64,000 bases of DNA from positions 481,424 to 545,423 of the forward strand of contig CAVYWO010000010.1 of NCBI GenBank assembly GCA_963772295.1, in the 5' to 3' direction. Both the position numbers and the translations under genes were made by a program. The notes beneath the pieces were generated by a model. It had not been told where the DNA came from. It saw only the letters and a program-made list of their open reading frames with translations, and searched no databases. Positions 48,087-57,342 of this stretch are shown piece by piece. The DNA is from AP-15 sp963772295 (GTDB taxonomy: Bacteria; Pseudomonadota; Alphaproteobacteria; ATCC43930; CGMCC-115725). The first letter of the stretch is position 1, and each line of letters opens with the position of its first letter.

Positions 48087-49979
48087 ATGGCGCGCAATCT
48101 GCAACGGCTCAGCTACCTTGTCGGTAGTTTCGGCCCGGGGGCGATGCTCGATCTGCCGACCCGCTCAGTGCTCGTCGGCGGCCTCGAGCGGTGGGAAATG
48201 CGCCAGGGTGCCTTTAAGCCTATCGAGGAGCCGCGACTCGCCAAGATGATCGAGCGCATGCTGTTGGCGACGGGCCGGATCGAGGAAGGCCGTTCCCTGT
48301 CTCTCCGCACGCCGCCGCTTGCGGTCGATATCTTCAACAAGGAGCCGCCCGGCGTCGCGGACACTGTGTTTCCGACCTGGTTCGTGTGCGCTGCCGATCG
48401 GACCGAGCTTGGCGGAGCGGGAGTGCGTCGGCGCCGTCTGGTGCGGTGGTCGGATCTCGATCCGGCCGGCGGCCGCCGCCGCTACGTGCTAGACGACGGC
48501 AAAAAGGCCGAGGTGACGCCGATCCGGTTTGTTGCCGGCTGTGAATTGGGGCATCTGCAGGACATCGACTGGCGCTGGGTCGTGCACGGCGACAGCGAGG
48601 CGCGGTGCCGGGAGCCGATGTGGCTCGCCGAAACCGGCACCAGCGCCGATCCCCGCGACACACGCGTCGAGTGCGATTGCGGCCGCTCGCTATCACTGGA
48701 AGAGGCGTTTCAGCGAGGTCGCCTCGGCCATTGCCGGGGCGAGCGCCCTTGGCTCGGCGAGCGCGACCCGGCCGGTTGCGACAAGCTGCTGCGGTTTTTG
48801 ACACGTACGGCGACCAACACCTATTTTCCGCAGGTCGCCACCGTGATCTCGCTGCCGAGCGCCGAGGACGCCTTATCGGCCTTGGTACAAGGGCATTTCA
48901 CCGATCTCGCCGATGCGCACAGCCCCGCCGACATTGCACAGGCGCGCCGCTTCAACGGGGCACTGCGTGCGTCCCTAGAAGGCTATGCCGATACTGACGT
49001 GTTCGCGCGCTTGCAGGTCCTCCGCAACCGTCGTGACCAGGATGCTTCGTTGCGCCGAAGCTCGCCGAATTCGACGTGTTCGCGAGCGGCAATGCAACGA
49101 TCGGCGACAACCAGCCCGAACTCTTTGCTGTTCGCTGAGACGCTAGGCCGTCGAGTGTGGGACCCGGACAGCGATCCGCTTACGGCTTCAATAGCGAGCC
49201 TCGTCGTGGTGCACCGCCTCCGCGAAGTTTCCTGTCTTTATGGGTTCACGCGCTTCGAGGCCGCGCCGACCGCCGCCGACGGCGAGCTCGAAGATATCCG
49301 GATCGCGGTGCGTGGCGCGCCGCTCAGCCTCGGCGCCGATTGGCTGCCTGCGGTTGAAGAGTTCGGTGAGGGACTGTTCATCCATTTCGATGGCGCCGCC
49401 GTCAGCGCCTGGATCGAGCGAGAGGCGGTGAAGGCGCGAGCGAAGCAGCTGCTGGCCGGTTTCGATGCATGGGAGCACCAGCGTCAGACCGGTCTCGGTT
49501 ATCCCGGTGTCGCCTACACGATGCTGCACGGGCTGTCGCATGCGTTGATGTCCGAGATCGCGCTCGAATGCGGCTACCCGGCGAGTGCACTCAACGAACG
49601 CGTCTATGCCTTATCGGAGCATGCGGGGCGCGACGGAGCTTCGCGCTATGGCGTGCTGATTTATACCGCCACGGCGGGAAACCAGGGGACTTTGGGCGGC
49701 CTGGTTGCCACGGCGCCGAATTTCGCGCGGATTCTCCGCTCGGCGCTGCAACGGCTCGCAGTATGCTCCAATGACCCGATCTGCTCCGACCACGAACCCG
49801 CCTCGACCGCCGACGATCGCGCCCTCCACGGTGCTGCCTGTCACGGCTGCCTGCTGATCGCGGAAACGAGCTGCGAAGCGCGCAACCTTTTTCTCGATCG
49901 GAGCCTGCTGGTGGAGACGATGGCCGGGCGCAATGCCGGGTTTTTCCGCGAACGCGATTACGAGGGAACGAGCTTCTAA
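48087..49979 (+). CDS. drmB: DrmB-like DUF1998 protein of DISARM (right copy)
   Basis: DrmB works with the DrmA helicase in DISARM, which blocks incoming phage DNA. The 630-residue frame starts MARNLQRLSYLVGSFGPGAM (the FGPGA motif of DrmB) and ends with the DUF1998 zinc-type cluster CSNDPICSDHEP and GAACHGCLLIAETSCEARN. It follows drmA by 13 bp. One oddity: between about 49,057 and 49,130 the frame is shifted by two compensating indels, so LRRSSPNSTCSRAAMQ replaces the APKLAEFDVFASGNATIGDN read in the next frame. The protein may therefore be altered over about 25 residues. Confidence 0.85.
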   Translation: MARNLQRLSYLVGSFGPGAMLDLPTRSVLVGGLERWEMRQGAFKPIEEPRLAKMIERMLLATGRIEEGRSLSLRTPPLAVDIFNKEPPGVADTVFPTWFVCAADRTELGGAGVRRRRLVRWSDLDPAGGRRRYVLDDGKKAEVTPIRFVAGCELGHLQDIDWRWVVHGDSEARCREPMWLAETGTSADPRDTRVECDCGRSLSLEEAFQRGRLGHCRGERPWLGERDPAGCDKLLRFLTRTATNTYFPQVATVISLPSAEDALSALVQGHFTDLADAHSPADIAQARRFNGALRASLEGYADTDVFARLQVLRNRRDQDASLRRSSPNSTCSRAAMQRSATTSPNSLLFAETLGRRVWDPDSDPLTASIASLVVVHRLREVSCLYGFTRFEAAPTAADGELEDIRIAVRGAPLSLGADWLPAVEEFGEGLFIHFDGAAVSAWIEREAVKARAKQLLAGFDAWEHQRQTGLGYPGVAYTMLHGLSHALMSEIALECGYPASALNERVYALSEHAGRDGASRYGVLIYTATAGNQGTLGGLVATAPNFARILRSALQRLAVCSNDPICSDHEPASTADDRALHGAACHGCLLIAETSCEARNLFLDRSLLVETMAGRNAGFFRERDYEGTSF

Positions 49980-49992
49980 CCACACGTCGGGA

Positions 49993-50268
49993 TCATTCGG
50001 AGGGCCGCGCGGTAAAGCCGACGCTGCCATCCTCGTCGCCGTCGCCGACCTCGACCGCGGCAACGCGGGCCGCATCAGGGCCGCGGCGGCAGGCTGCGAT
50101 CATCAACGCTACCGCTTCGGCAGAGCCGGCCACCAACGCTTCGACCGCGCCGTCCGAGCGGTTCCGCACCCAGCCGCGCAGTTTGAGACGGCGGGCGGTT
50201 TCGATCGCCCAGGCGCGGTAGCCGACCCCTTGCACCCGCCCGGTGATCAAGAGCCGCACGACCGGCAC
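49993..50268 (-). CDS. acyP: Acylphosphatase (right copy)
   Basis: A 91-residue enzyme that hydrolyses acyl phosphates in the cytoplasm. It shows the N-terminal GRVQGVGYRAWA loop with the catalytic Arg, and GWVRNRSDGAVEALVAG with the catalytic Asn. The start is a GTG 7 bp after the pccA stop, so it is co-transcribed with pccA. It converges with drmB, whose stop is 13 bp away. Confidence 0.93.
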   Translation of the reverse strand: MPVVRLLITGRVQGVGYRAWAIETARRLKLRGWVRNRSDGAVEALVAGSAEAVALMIAACRRGPDAARVAAVEVGDGDEDGSVGFTARPSE

Positions 50269-50275
50269 CGGGCGC

Positions 50276-52261
50276 TCACTCGAATTCGAGAATGACCGCG
50301 TCGACCGCGAGGCTGTCGCCCGGCTTGGCGCGGATGGAGGCGATCCGGCCGTCGCGCTCGGCGCGCAGCACGTTCTCCATCTTCATTGCCTCGACGACGG
50401 CGAGCGGCTCGCCGGCCTTGATCTCCTGAGCGGGCATCACCATCACCGCCACCAGCAGGCCCGGCATCGGCGACAGCAGCAGGCGCGAGGTGTCCGGCGC
50501 CTGTTTTTCGGGCATCAGCCCAAGGAGTTCGGCGGCGCGCGGCGACAACACCCGCACCCGGCGCACGGCACCGCCATGCGAAAGCCGGAGCGAAGAACCG
50601 GGCAAAGGCTCGATCTGCACGGTGGCCGCCGCATCGTCGATGCAAAGCTTCAGGAGCGGCTGGCCGGGTCGCCACCGGGTCGATAGGCGAGCGCATTCAC
50701 CGTCGATCTCGACGATGTAACCGCGACCGTCCGGCCTCACCTTGGCCCGGAGCCGCCCGTCGTCGAGCCAGATGACGCAATCCTGGGCGATCTCGATCGG
50801 CCGGCCGCCGATCCGGCCGTCGATCGCCGCCTCCCGCTCGCGGATGCGGCGATAAGCGAGCGCGGCGGCAAACCGTATGACCCGATCGGCGGCCGCCGAT
50901 CCGGCCTGCGGCGCGAACCCGACCGGGAACTCCTGGGCCAGGAAACCGGTCGACAGCGCGCCTTCGCGAAACCGAGGCTTGGCCAGGACGGCTGCCAGAA
51001 AGGCGATATTGTGCTGGACCCCGACAAGGTAAAAGCCGTCGAGAGCGGCGCGCAGGCGGTCGATCGCCTCGCCCCGGTTGGGCGCGCAGGCGATCAGCTT
51101 GGCGATCATCGGATCGTAATGGAGGCCGATCTCGGCGCCTTCAGAAACGCCGCTATCGAGACGCAACCCGTCACCGACGGGCGGCAGATAACGGACCAGG
51201 CGACCGATCGACGGCAGAAAGCCCCGCGTCGGGTCCTCGGCATAGATGCGCGCTTCAACCGCCGAGCCACCAAGCCGTACATCGCTCTGCCCGAACGGCA
51301 GTTTCTCGCCGGCCGCCAGGCGGATCATCAGCTCGACGAGGTCGAGACCGGTCACCAGCTCGGTCACCGGATGCTCGACCTGCAGCCGCGTGTTCATTTC
51401 GAGGAAATAAAAATTGCGGGAGCGGTCGACGATGAACTCGACCGTGCCGGCCGAGCGGTAGTGGACGGCGCGGGCCAGCGCCACCGCCTGACGGCCCATT
51501 CGCTCGCGCGTGGCATCGTCGAGCAACGGGCTCGGCGCCTCCTCGATGATTTTCTGGTGGCGGCGCTGGATCGAGCATTCGCGCTCGCCGAGATGGACGA
51601 TGTTGCCGTGCGCGTCGCCCAGCACCTGGATCTCGATGTGCCGCGGCTCCTCGATGTATCTCTCGATGAACAACCGATCGTCGGCGAAGCTCGATCGCGC
51701 TTCGTTGGCGGCAGAAGCAAAGCCGTCGCGGACTTCGCGGTCGTCGGCGGCGATCCGCATCCCCTTGCCGCCGCCTCCGGCCGAGGCCTTGATGATCACG
51801 GGGTAGCCGATGTCGCGGGCAATCGCGATCGCCGCTTCGGCATCCGGGATGATGTCGAGATGGCCGGGCACGGTCGCCACACCGGCGGCGCGGGCCAGCT
51901 TCTTCGCTTCGATCTTGTCGCCCATTGCCGCGATCGCCGCCGCCGGCGGCCCGATAAAGACGAGACCTGCCGCAGCGAGCGCCTCGACAAAGCCCGCGTT
52001 TTCCGAGAGGAAGCCGTAGCCGGGGTGGACCGCCTCGGCGCGCGTCGCCCGGCAGGCGTCGACGATACGGTCGATGCGCAGATAGCTTTCGGCCGAAGGC
52101 GGCGGTCCGATACGGACCGCCTCGTCGGCCTTGCGCACATGCAGGGCCTCAGCGTCGGCATCGGAATAAACCGCGACCGTCGCGATCCGCATTTTCTTCG
52201 CGCTGCGAATGATGCGGCAGGCGATCTCGCCGCGATTGGCGATCAGGATCTTGTTAAACAT
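50276..52261 (-). CDS. pccA: Propionyl-CoA carboxylase alpha subunit-type biotin carboxylase (right copy)
   Basis: The 661-residue protein carries biotin carboxylase and biotin carrier domains. It has MFNKILIANRGEIACRIIRS, HPGYGFLSENAGF, the ATP-grasp loop IKASAGGGGKGMRI, ERECSIQRRHQKIIEE and EMNTRLQVEHPVTE; the biotinylated Lys lies in EAMKMEN near the C-terminus. The middle BT-domain region favours propionyl-CoA over methylcrotonyl-CoA carboxylase, but the beta subunit is not in the window. It carboxylates propionyl-CoA to methylmalonyl-CoA with that partner. It is preceded by a 0.9-kb gap. Confidence 0.92.
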   Translation of the reverse strand: MFNKILIANRGEIACRIIRSAKKMRIATVAVYSDADAEALHVRKADEAVRIGPPPSAESYLRIDRIVDACRATRAEAVHPGYGFLSENAGFVEALAAAGLVFIGPPAAAIAAMGDKIEAKKLARAAGVATVPGHLDIIPDAEAAIAIARDIGYPVIIKASAGGGGKGMRIAADDREVRDGFASAANEARSSFADDRLFIERYIEEPRHIEIQVLGDAHGNIVHLGERECSIQRRHQKIIEEAPSPLLDDATRERMGRQAVALARAVHYRSAGTVEFIVDRSRNFYFLEMNTRLQVEHPVTELVTGLDLVELMIRLAAGEKLPFGQSDVRLGGSAVEARIYAEDPTRGFLPSIGRLVRYLPPVGDGLRLDSGVSEGAEIGLHYDPMIAKLIACAPNRGEAIDRLRAALDGFYLVGVQHNIAFLAAVLAKPRFREGALSTGFLAQEFPVGFAPQAGSAAADRVIRFAAALAYRRIREREAAIDGRIGGRPIEIAQDCVIWLDDGRLRAKVRPDGRGYIVEIDGECARLSTRWRPGQPLLKLCIDDAAATVQIEPLPGSSLRLSHGGAVRRVRVLSPRAAELLGLMPEKQAPDTSRLLLSPMPGLLVAVMVMPAQEIKAGEPLAVVEAMKMENVLRAERDGRIASIRAKPGDSLAVDAVILEFE

Positions 52262-53187
52262 CGCGGTTCTGCGCGGATCACCAGCGACGGCCGATAACAA
52301 TCGTGACTGACAGCCGAAGGCTCAGACACCCGGTTTGCGAGGGGGTCGCGGCATTTTGGGAGGCAGGACGCGGACCGAGAATGGCCGTTTGGGAAGCGGG
52401 CCGCCCAGAGCCTGTGGTCGGGCCGCGCCCCCGGGTCCGCGCTCTGCGCGGCCCGAGGATAAACTCCGCGCGGACCCGTCGGGCGTCACCGGGGACGGGG
52501 CATTCTCAACGATGGATTTCATGACTGCCCGATCCTCCCAGGCTGATCCACGCTCTATATATGCCAGCGTGCGTGGTGCTGGGTCGATCTTGTTCATCCA
52601 CGAACGGGCCGCCGAGGGCGCATGTTGCCCGAACGACTTTTCGCTGTTCACCGTGGTCCAAGAATACCCTGGCGCAAGCTCAGCCCGAGGCGCGCGTCAA
52701 TCGCCACGGGCGCCGGGATGCCGCCGCGCGGGCGCGCGCACCGTCACCGCGCGCTCAGATCGCTGCTGCGCGCCGCGCGCAAAGCGCGGCGGGGCTATCC
52801 TGCAGTCGCTTCGCAGAAGACCGAGAAATGCATCTCCACGCCCGACGGCGCCCCGCTCGGCCAAAAGAAATGCCACCCCCATTCGTTGGGATTGGCGGAA
52901 AGTCGTTAATAAGCGGTCCGTTGGAACCTAGGGAAAAATTCGATGACCGCCCTGTGGGGTTCAGAAAGAAGGCGCGTTCCACGCAAAGCTGAATGACGTC
53001 GGGCACGACATATGAACGAACAAGGTCCTTGTTCCTTCCGTTACTTTAGAGAAGCCAAGGGGTTGCCAGCCGGCGCCGTCGATAGTCTCTGAAAAGATGC
53101 CTTTCACCGCCGCAGTCCAGCCGACGAACCGGCCGGCAGTCGGGCAATCTTGCAAGCGGCGCCGCACCGGGCCGACCGCCGGATCAA
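52262..53187. other. Long non-coding gap before pccA (right arm)
   Basis: Mirror of 40,668-41,589. It keeps the 17-nt dyad GAACAAGGTCCTTGTTC (53,018-53,034) and the 9-bp GC hairpin (52,420-52,454). Open frames are not conserved as protein between arms. Confidence 0.55.
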
Positions 53188-53493
53188 CTATTGCTTGGTC
53201 TTCAGGGTGCAGACGAAAGTCGCCCGCGCCGGCAACAGCAGCGGGCAGTATTGCAGCAGCATATCGGTATCGACGCGGGTCGCCAGGCTGTTCGCGGGGC
53301 ATTCCTGTTGCGCCGTCTGCTGCACCAGGGCAGCCGGGCTGACGAGTGCGTCATAGCAGATCGCGACGCGCGGCCCCTTGTCGTGGGTATCGGTCTCGGG
53401 ATAGCGCGGAAAGGTCGCATAGGGTTCGAGTGACGAGCAGCCGGCGATCGCTGCGGCGACGGCGATAGCCCGCAGCGCGCCTGCCTTTTTCAT
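53188..53493 (-). CDS. Small Cys-containing lipoprotein (right copy)
   Basis: The 101-residue protein starts MKKAGALRAIAVAAAIAGCS, a lipoprotein signal with lipobox IAGC. The mature part has VAICYDALVSPAALVQQTAQ, QECPANSLATRVDTDMLLQ and YCPLLLPARATFVC, with Cys residues that could form disulfides. Its ATG overlaps the amidase stop by 4 nt. The family is not named to me, but the composition is that of a real exported protein. Confidence 0.75.
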   Translation of the reverse strand: MKKAGALRAIAVAAAIAGCSSLEPYATFPRYPETDTHDKGPRVAICYDALVSPAALVQQTAQQECPANSLATRVDTDMLLQYCPLLLPARATFVCTLKTKQ

Positions 53494-54779
53494 GCCGGCT
53501 CGGCGAGGGCGCGTTCGAGAAACGCCGCCGCCGCCATCACCCGAGCATCGTCGCGGATCCGCCCGACGAGTTGGACGCCGGTCGGCAGACCGCTCTCGGC
53601 CCAGCGCGCCGGCACCGTCACGCAGGGCACGCCGAGCAACGTCCACATCCGGTTGAACACCGGGTCGCCGGTAGAGCCGAGCCCGGCCGGCGCCTCGCCC
53701 GGCGCCGCCGGCGCCAACACCGCGTCGCAGCCGGCGAAAAACCGATCGAGCCCGGCCCGCGCGACGGCCGCCTCGACCAGACAGGCGTCATAATCCGCAG
53801 ACCCGACGGAAAGCCCGGCATCGAGCATCTGGGCGAGGCGCGGCGACAGCTCGGCGCCGCGCTCGAGGCGCTCATAGGCGAGCGCCTGGGCCATCTTGTA
53901 CAACATGATCCGGTCCTGCGCCGCCGTCAGACCGCGATGCTCGGGCGCGATCGCCAGCTCCTCGACCAAGGCGCCGGCCCGTTCGAGCGCTCTGTGCGCC
54001 CGATCGAGCGCCGCCGCCGTCGCCGGCTCGGCCTCGTGCCACATCGGCGTGTGGTAGAGCCCGAAGCGGGGCGGCGGCGACGGCAGCACCGGATGACGCA
54101 AGGCCGGACGTTCGGCGAGGAATCCGGCGAACAACGCCGCATCCGCGACATTGCCGGCGAAGATCCCGAGGGTGTCGAGCGATTTGGCGAGCGGCTTGAT
54201 GCCGGCGCGACTTATGAGGCCAAAGCTCGGCTTGTAGCCGACGCAGCCGCAAAAGGCCGCCGGGCGGATCACCGACCCCGCCGTCTGCGTGCCGAGCGCG
54301 AGCGGCGCCATGCCGTCGGCGACGGCCGCCGCCGAGCCGCTCGACGAGCCGCCGGGCGTATGCCCGGAGTGGCGCGGGTTCGCCGTCCTGCCCGGTGTGA
54401 AAGCGGCAAATTCGGTGGTGACGGTCTTGCCGAGAACGATGGCGCCGGCGGCGCGGGCGCGCGCCACGCAGGCGGCATCGGCCGCCGGCCGGTGGCCGCG
54501 GTAGATCGGCGAACCGTAGGCGGTCGGCATGTCGGCGGTATCGATCAGATCCTTGACCGCGATCGGAATGCCGTGCAGCGGACCCCGCGGCGGCTCGGCG
54601 TCGCGGGCGCGGGCGACCGCCAGCGCCCGCTCGCGATCGAGATATTGCCACGCGCCGACGATGCTTTCGCGGGCTTCGATGCGTTCGTGATACGACGCCA
54701 CCAGCGCCTCGGCGCTGAGCTGCCGGTCGGCGATGCGCCGGGCCACCTCGATGACGGTGGCGGCACTCGGGTCGGTCAT
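53490..54779 (-). CDS. Amidase-signature hydrolase (right copy)
   Basis: The 429-residue enzyme hydrolyses a carbon-nitrogen amide bond in the cytoplasm. The Ser-cisSer-Lys triad is visible: Lys in IAVKDLIDTAD, GGSSSGSAAAVADGMAPLAL and QTAGSVIRPAAFCG. The length is in the normal range for single-domain amidases. The substrate is unknown; neighbours (hydantoinase, acyl-CoA ligase) suggest a catabolic role. A lipoprotein gene overlaps its 3' end. Confidence 0.9.
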   Translation of the reverse strand: MTDPSAATVIEVARRIADRQLSAEALVASYHERIEARESIVGAWQYLDRERALAVARARDAEPPRGPLHGIPIAVKDLIDTADMPTAYGSPIYRGHRPAADAACVARARAAGAIVLGKTVTTEFAAFTPGRTANPRHSGHTPGGSSSGSAAAVADGMAPLALGTQTAGSVIRPAAFCGCVGYKPSFGLISRAGIKPLAKSLDTLGIFAGNVADAALFAGFLAERPALRHPVLPSPPPRFGLYHTPMWHEAEPATAAALDRAHRALERAGALVEELAIAPEHRGLTAAQDRIMLYKMAQALAYERLERGAELSPRLAQMLDAGLSVGSADYDACLVEAAVARAGLDRFFAGCDAVLAPAAPGEAPAGLGSTGDPVFNRMWTLLGVPCVTVPARWAESGLPTGVQLVGRIRDDARVMAAAAFLERALAEPA

Positions 54780-54909
54780 CGCAGCCTCGCCTCAGCTCTT
54801 GCCTGGTGCCGGATCATCGGGAACTCTCGCGCATCGTAGCCGCGCTTGACAAGGCACGAGCTATGCCGGCCGGTTGCCGGGCCTATAACCAGCGGCCGGA
54901 GGTTTGAAC

Positions 54910-55095
54910 TTGGCCGACGAGGAAGGACCGCCGCCGCGCAGGGGAGCGGTGATCGGGCTGATCGTGGCGGCGGTGCTGGCCGTCGCCGCGGTCTACCTGA
55001 TGCACGCGCTGCGCGAGGAAAGTCAGCGCGAGGACTGCCTGATGTCGGGGCGCAGCAACTGCGCGCCGATCGAGACCCCCGGCAATCGCCGATGA
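54910..55095 (+). CDS. Small single-helix membrane protein (right copy)
   Basis: A 61-residue protein with one membrane helix (GLIVAAVLAVAAVYLMHAL) and a conserved-looking REDCLMSGRSNCAPIETP. The TTG at 54910 was chosen because GGAGGT lies 6 nt upstream; a TTG two codons earlier is too close to it. It ends in GNRR before TGA. Similar short proteins with xDCxMSGRTNCAPI occur in alphaproteobacteria. Confidence 0.65.
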   Translation: MADEEGPPPRRGAVIGLIVAAVLAVAAVYLMHALREESQREDCLMSGRSNCAPIETPGNRR

Positions 55096-55138
55096 CGGTC
55101 CGCGTCGCAGCACTTTGGGGCAAACCGGGAGAGGTCCA

Positions 55139-55303
55139 ATGGCAGCAATCGACGACGTGATGGCAAAATTCTGCGAGGCCGGTGCCCGCGCGTTGTATAG
55201 ATACCGTATTGATATCAGGCGAGGACCCCCCACTGCTCCGGAATATTTCATGGCGTCATGCGAGGCATCCGTAGAAACCATCGACCCAAATGACACGCCA
55301 TAG
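55139..55303 (+). pseudogene. Hypothetical protein (right copy, nonsense and frameshift)
   Basis: Counterpart of 38,360-38,722. It reads MAAIDDVMAKFCEAGARALY through PNDTP, then TAG in place of Trp, with an extra T after it. Confidence 0.55.
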
Positions 55304-55449
55304 ATTTTTTGTGCCCGTCGTTTTGAAAGGAGGGAGAGGTCGCCGCGCCAGGAGCAGGTGATGTGAGCGCTGAGGATGGGTTGAGTGGAAGGGAAACCCG
55401 TCGAACGCCCGCAAGGCCTCTCGCCTTCGGCTCAAGCCACCCCACGATT

Positions 55450-55896
55450 TCAGCCGGCTGCGAAATCGGTTTCAATGTCGGCGGCTAAGGGGTCGATGGC
55501 TGACTTGAATTGAGGCGGGATAAGCGGTGCGGTTTCACCGGGGTCGCCGCGCCAGAAGCAAGTGATGTGAGCGCGAACATGGCTGCGCTCCAAGATGGTG
55601 CGGAGCTTCGTCATCCGGCTGTCATCGCCCGGCGCTGGATAAAGCAGCTTCTGCACGAAGCCCAAATGGTCCTCGAGATCATCGCCCGGCACGAGTTTGT
55701 CCGTGGCGAGAAACCACATTCCGGTCCGACCGCGGAGCTTGCCCGCATGGGTTCCGGCAACAAATTCTTCGCCTTTGCGATGGACGCGGGTCGGTTCGAC
55801 AGGCAGGACCGCCGAGATTTCCTCGGGGCTCAACGCGTCGCCGGCGAATTGCAAGGTCACGAAGGCTTTGCGGTCGGCATCCACTTCAGTCTTCAT
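55450..55896 (-). CDS. DUF4279 protein (right copy)
   Basis: A 148-residue protein with TLQFAGDALSPEEISAVLPV, the early DUF4279 block, then PTRVHRKGEEFVAG, GMWFLATDKLVPGDDLEDHL and the C-terminal RAHITCFWRGDPGE. Some DUF4279 proteins act as immunity proteins against polymorphic toxins. The start MKTEVDADRK at 55896 overlaps the HTH-like gene by 11 nt, so the two are one unit. A degenerate partial copy of its end may lie at 55,304-55,420, where SAHITCSWRGD-like sequence appears. Confidence 0.75.
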   Translation of the reverse strand: MKTEVDADRKAFVTLQFAGDALSPEEISAVLPVEPTRVHRKGEEFVAGTHAGKLRGRTGMWFLATDKLVPGDDLEDHLGFVQKLLYPAPGDDSRMTKLRTILERSHVRAHITCFWRGDPGETAPLIPPQFKSAIDPLAADIETDFAAG

Positions 55897-56107
55897 CGTA
55901 GAGGTTGCCAAGGGTTTCGCCCTTCTCATTGGTGACCGAGCCGTCGCTATATATGACCACGCGATCGGCGGCGGAAAGGTCGTTAGCCGCCTTGATCTTG
56001 TGAAGCGCGCGGCTGAAGTGGCGCGGCGTCATGCCGAGCGCCCGCGCAACAGCATCGGACGGGTTTCCGGTGCTGCTCCACAAAATGCGGGCGCGCGGTC
56101 GTGCCAT
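55886..56107 (-). CDS. Small HTH-like protein, DUF4279 partner (right copy)
   Basis: A 73-residue protein, MARPRARILWSSTGNPSDAV, with a helix-turn-helix-like NPSDAVARALGMTPRHFSRA and a beta tail DRVVIYSDGSVTNEKGETL. It could be a small regulator or a toxin-side component paired with DUF4279; the sequence does not decide. The unit lies apart from the surrounding metabolic genes. Confidence 0.65.
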   Translation of the reverse strand: MARPRARILWSSTGNPSDAVARALGMTPRHFSRALHKIKAANDLSAADRVVIYSDGSVTNEKGETLGNLYDED

Positions 56108-56228
56108 CGGTGTTCCGTCGCATTCTTCTTCCGAGCGGTGCCGTCGGCGGCCGCCCCACCCGGACCAAAAAATGCCCAAATCGGCCGCCATCAACACCGA
56201 AGGTTCGATTTTCGGAGGAGATCGAGCA

Positions 56229-56954
56229 ATGTTGATGCGACGTGCGGCGACCCTCTGGTGCTGTCTTGCGGCATTGCCGCTCTTCGGCTGCGCCGCCGGC
56301 GTCTCGGCAGGCTCGCAAGAGACGTCGGCGAGCCCGATTGCCGTTGCCGATGATTGGACGCCGCCCGGCGCTTATCCGAGCGGCGTCGCACCGCCGGCCG
56401 CAATCCTCGTGGTCTTGCCCGGCGCCGGCGCGTTAGGCGGCGACCCGGCGCTGTGGACGCGCGAGGGGCTCGCCCTCGTCATGCCGCCGCCAACCGCCCT
56501 CTATCAGGCCGCCGCCCAGGAGGCCGCCCTCGCACAAGAGCTGGCCGCGGCGCGGCGGCTCGCCAATGCGCCGATCTGGCTGTTAGGGCCGAGCCCGGAG
56601 ATCCAGGCGGCCCTTGCCGCGCCCGGCTCCGGGAGCGACCAGGTTTCGGGCTTCGTCGTCACCGCTTCCGGAGGCGGCACCGGCCTCTGCAGCGAGAGCT
56701 TTTCCTATGTCGATCCGGGGACTGGCGCCAAGCCGCAAGTGAAGTTCAGCAAATCCGGCAACTGTCCGCCCGGTTCGGGCTTCGGCATCGGCGGCCCGAC
56801 GATTGCGCCGGCACCGCCACCGGTCCCGGCGATGCGGCCCAAGGCGCCACGCATCATCGAGGCCGAGGCCGCTCCCGACATCACTTCAAGAGCGGCGCAA
56901 AGCGCGGCCGTCGCGCGCCTCGCGGCGCTGATCAAGGCCGCGCCGTCGAGCTGA
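56229..56954 (+). CDS. Hypothetical lipoprotein with Pro-rich tail (right copy)
   Basis: The 241-residue protein has a lipoprotein signal with lipobox LFGC (residues 1-21) and an Ala/Pro-rich mature part: DDWTPPGAYPSGVAPP, LALVMPPPTALYQAAAQEAA, NAPIWLLGPSPEIQAAL, FSYVDPGTGAKPQVKFSKSG. Start ATG at 56229 follows GGAGGAG. I recognise no family. The left copy is broken. Confidence 0.65.
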   Translation: MLMRRAATLWCCLAALPLFGCAAGVSAGSQETSASPIAVADDWTPPGAYPSGVAPPAAILVVLPGAGALGGDPALWTREGLALVMPPPTALYQAAAQEAALAQELAAARRLANAPIWLLGPSPEIQAALAAPGSGSDQVSGFVVTASGGGTGLCSESFSYVDPGTGAKPQVKFSKSGNCPPGSGFGIGGPTIAPAPPPVPAMRPKAPRIIEAEAAPDITSRAAQSAAVARLAALIKAAPSS

Positions 56955-56974
56955 TCGGTGCGGTCGGGCGCGAT

Positions 56975-57250
56975 TTAGCGATAATAGACCGGCGGCGGTG
57001 GCGGCGGCGGTGCTGCCGGCGCCACCGGGGTGGTGAGGACGCCGGTCACCGCGCCAACCGCGCCGCCGACGGCGGCTCCGGTCGCGGCACCGGGCCCGCC
57101 GGCCGCCGCACCGCCGATCGCGGCCCCGGCGCCGGCTCCAATCAACCCGCCGCCGACCGCGCGCTGCGCCGGATCATAGGGGTTGCAGCTCACCAAAATC
57201 GCCGACAAACCGGCGGCCAGTGCCCCTTGCGCCAGCCAAGGCTGCTTCAC
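56975..57250 (-). CDS. Glycine-zipper lipoprotein (right copy)
   Basis: A 91-residue lipoprotein: LSAILVSCNPYDPAQ (lipobox), two glycine-zipper segments (GGGLIGAGAGAAIGGAAAGG, AATGAAVGGAVGAV) and a poly-Pro tail PPPPPPPVYYR. Proteins of this kind insert into the outer membrane. Starts with GTG. It faces the hypothetical lipoprotein gene, their ends 20 bp apart. Confidence 0.8.
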   Translation of the reverse strand: MKQPWLAQGALAAGLSAILVSCNPYDPAQRAVGGGLIGAGAGAAIGGAAAGGPGAATGAAVGGAVGAVTGVLTTPVAPAAPPPPPPPVYYR

Positions 57251-57342
57251 GATCGATCCTTCCTGCCGCGCAATTCCGGCCCGCCGCGATCCCGCCCGAG
57301 CTTAAGTTCCTCTCGGGGCTTATCCCGGCGGACCAGCCGGTT

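Noticed and set aside
43823..50000. A complete DISARM system
   Set aside because: Only C-terminal drmA pieces and drmB occur; no drmC, no methylase and no full helicase are in the window.
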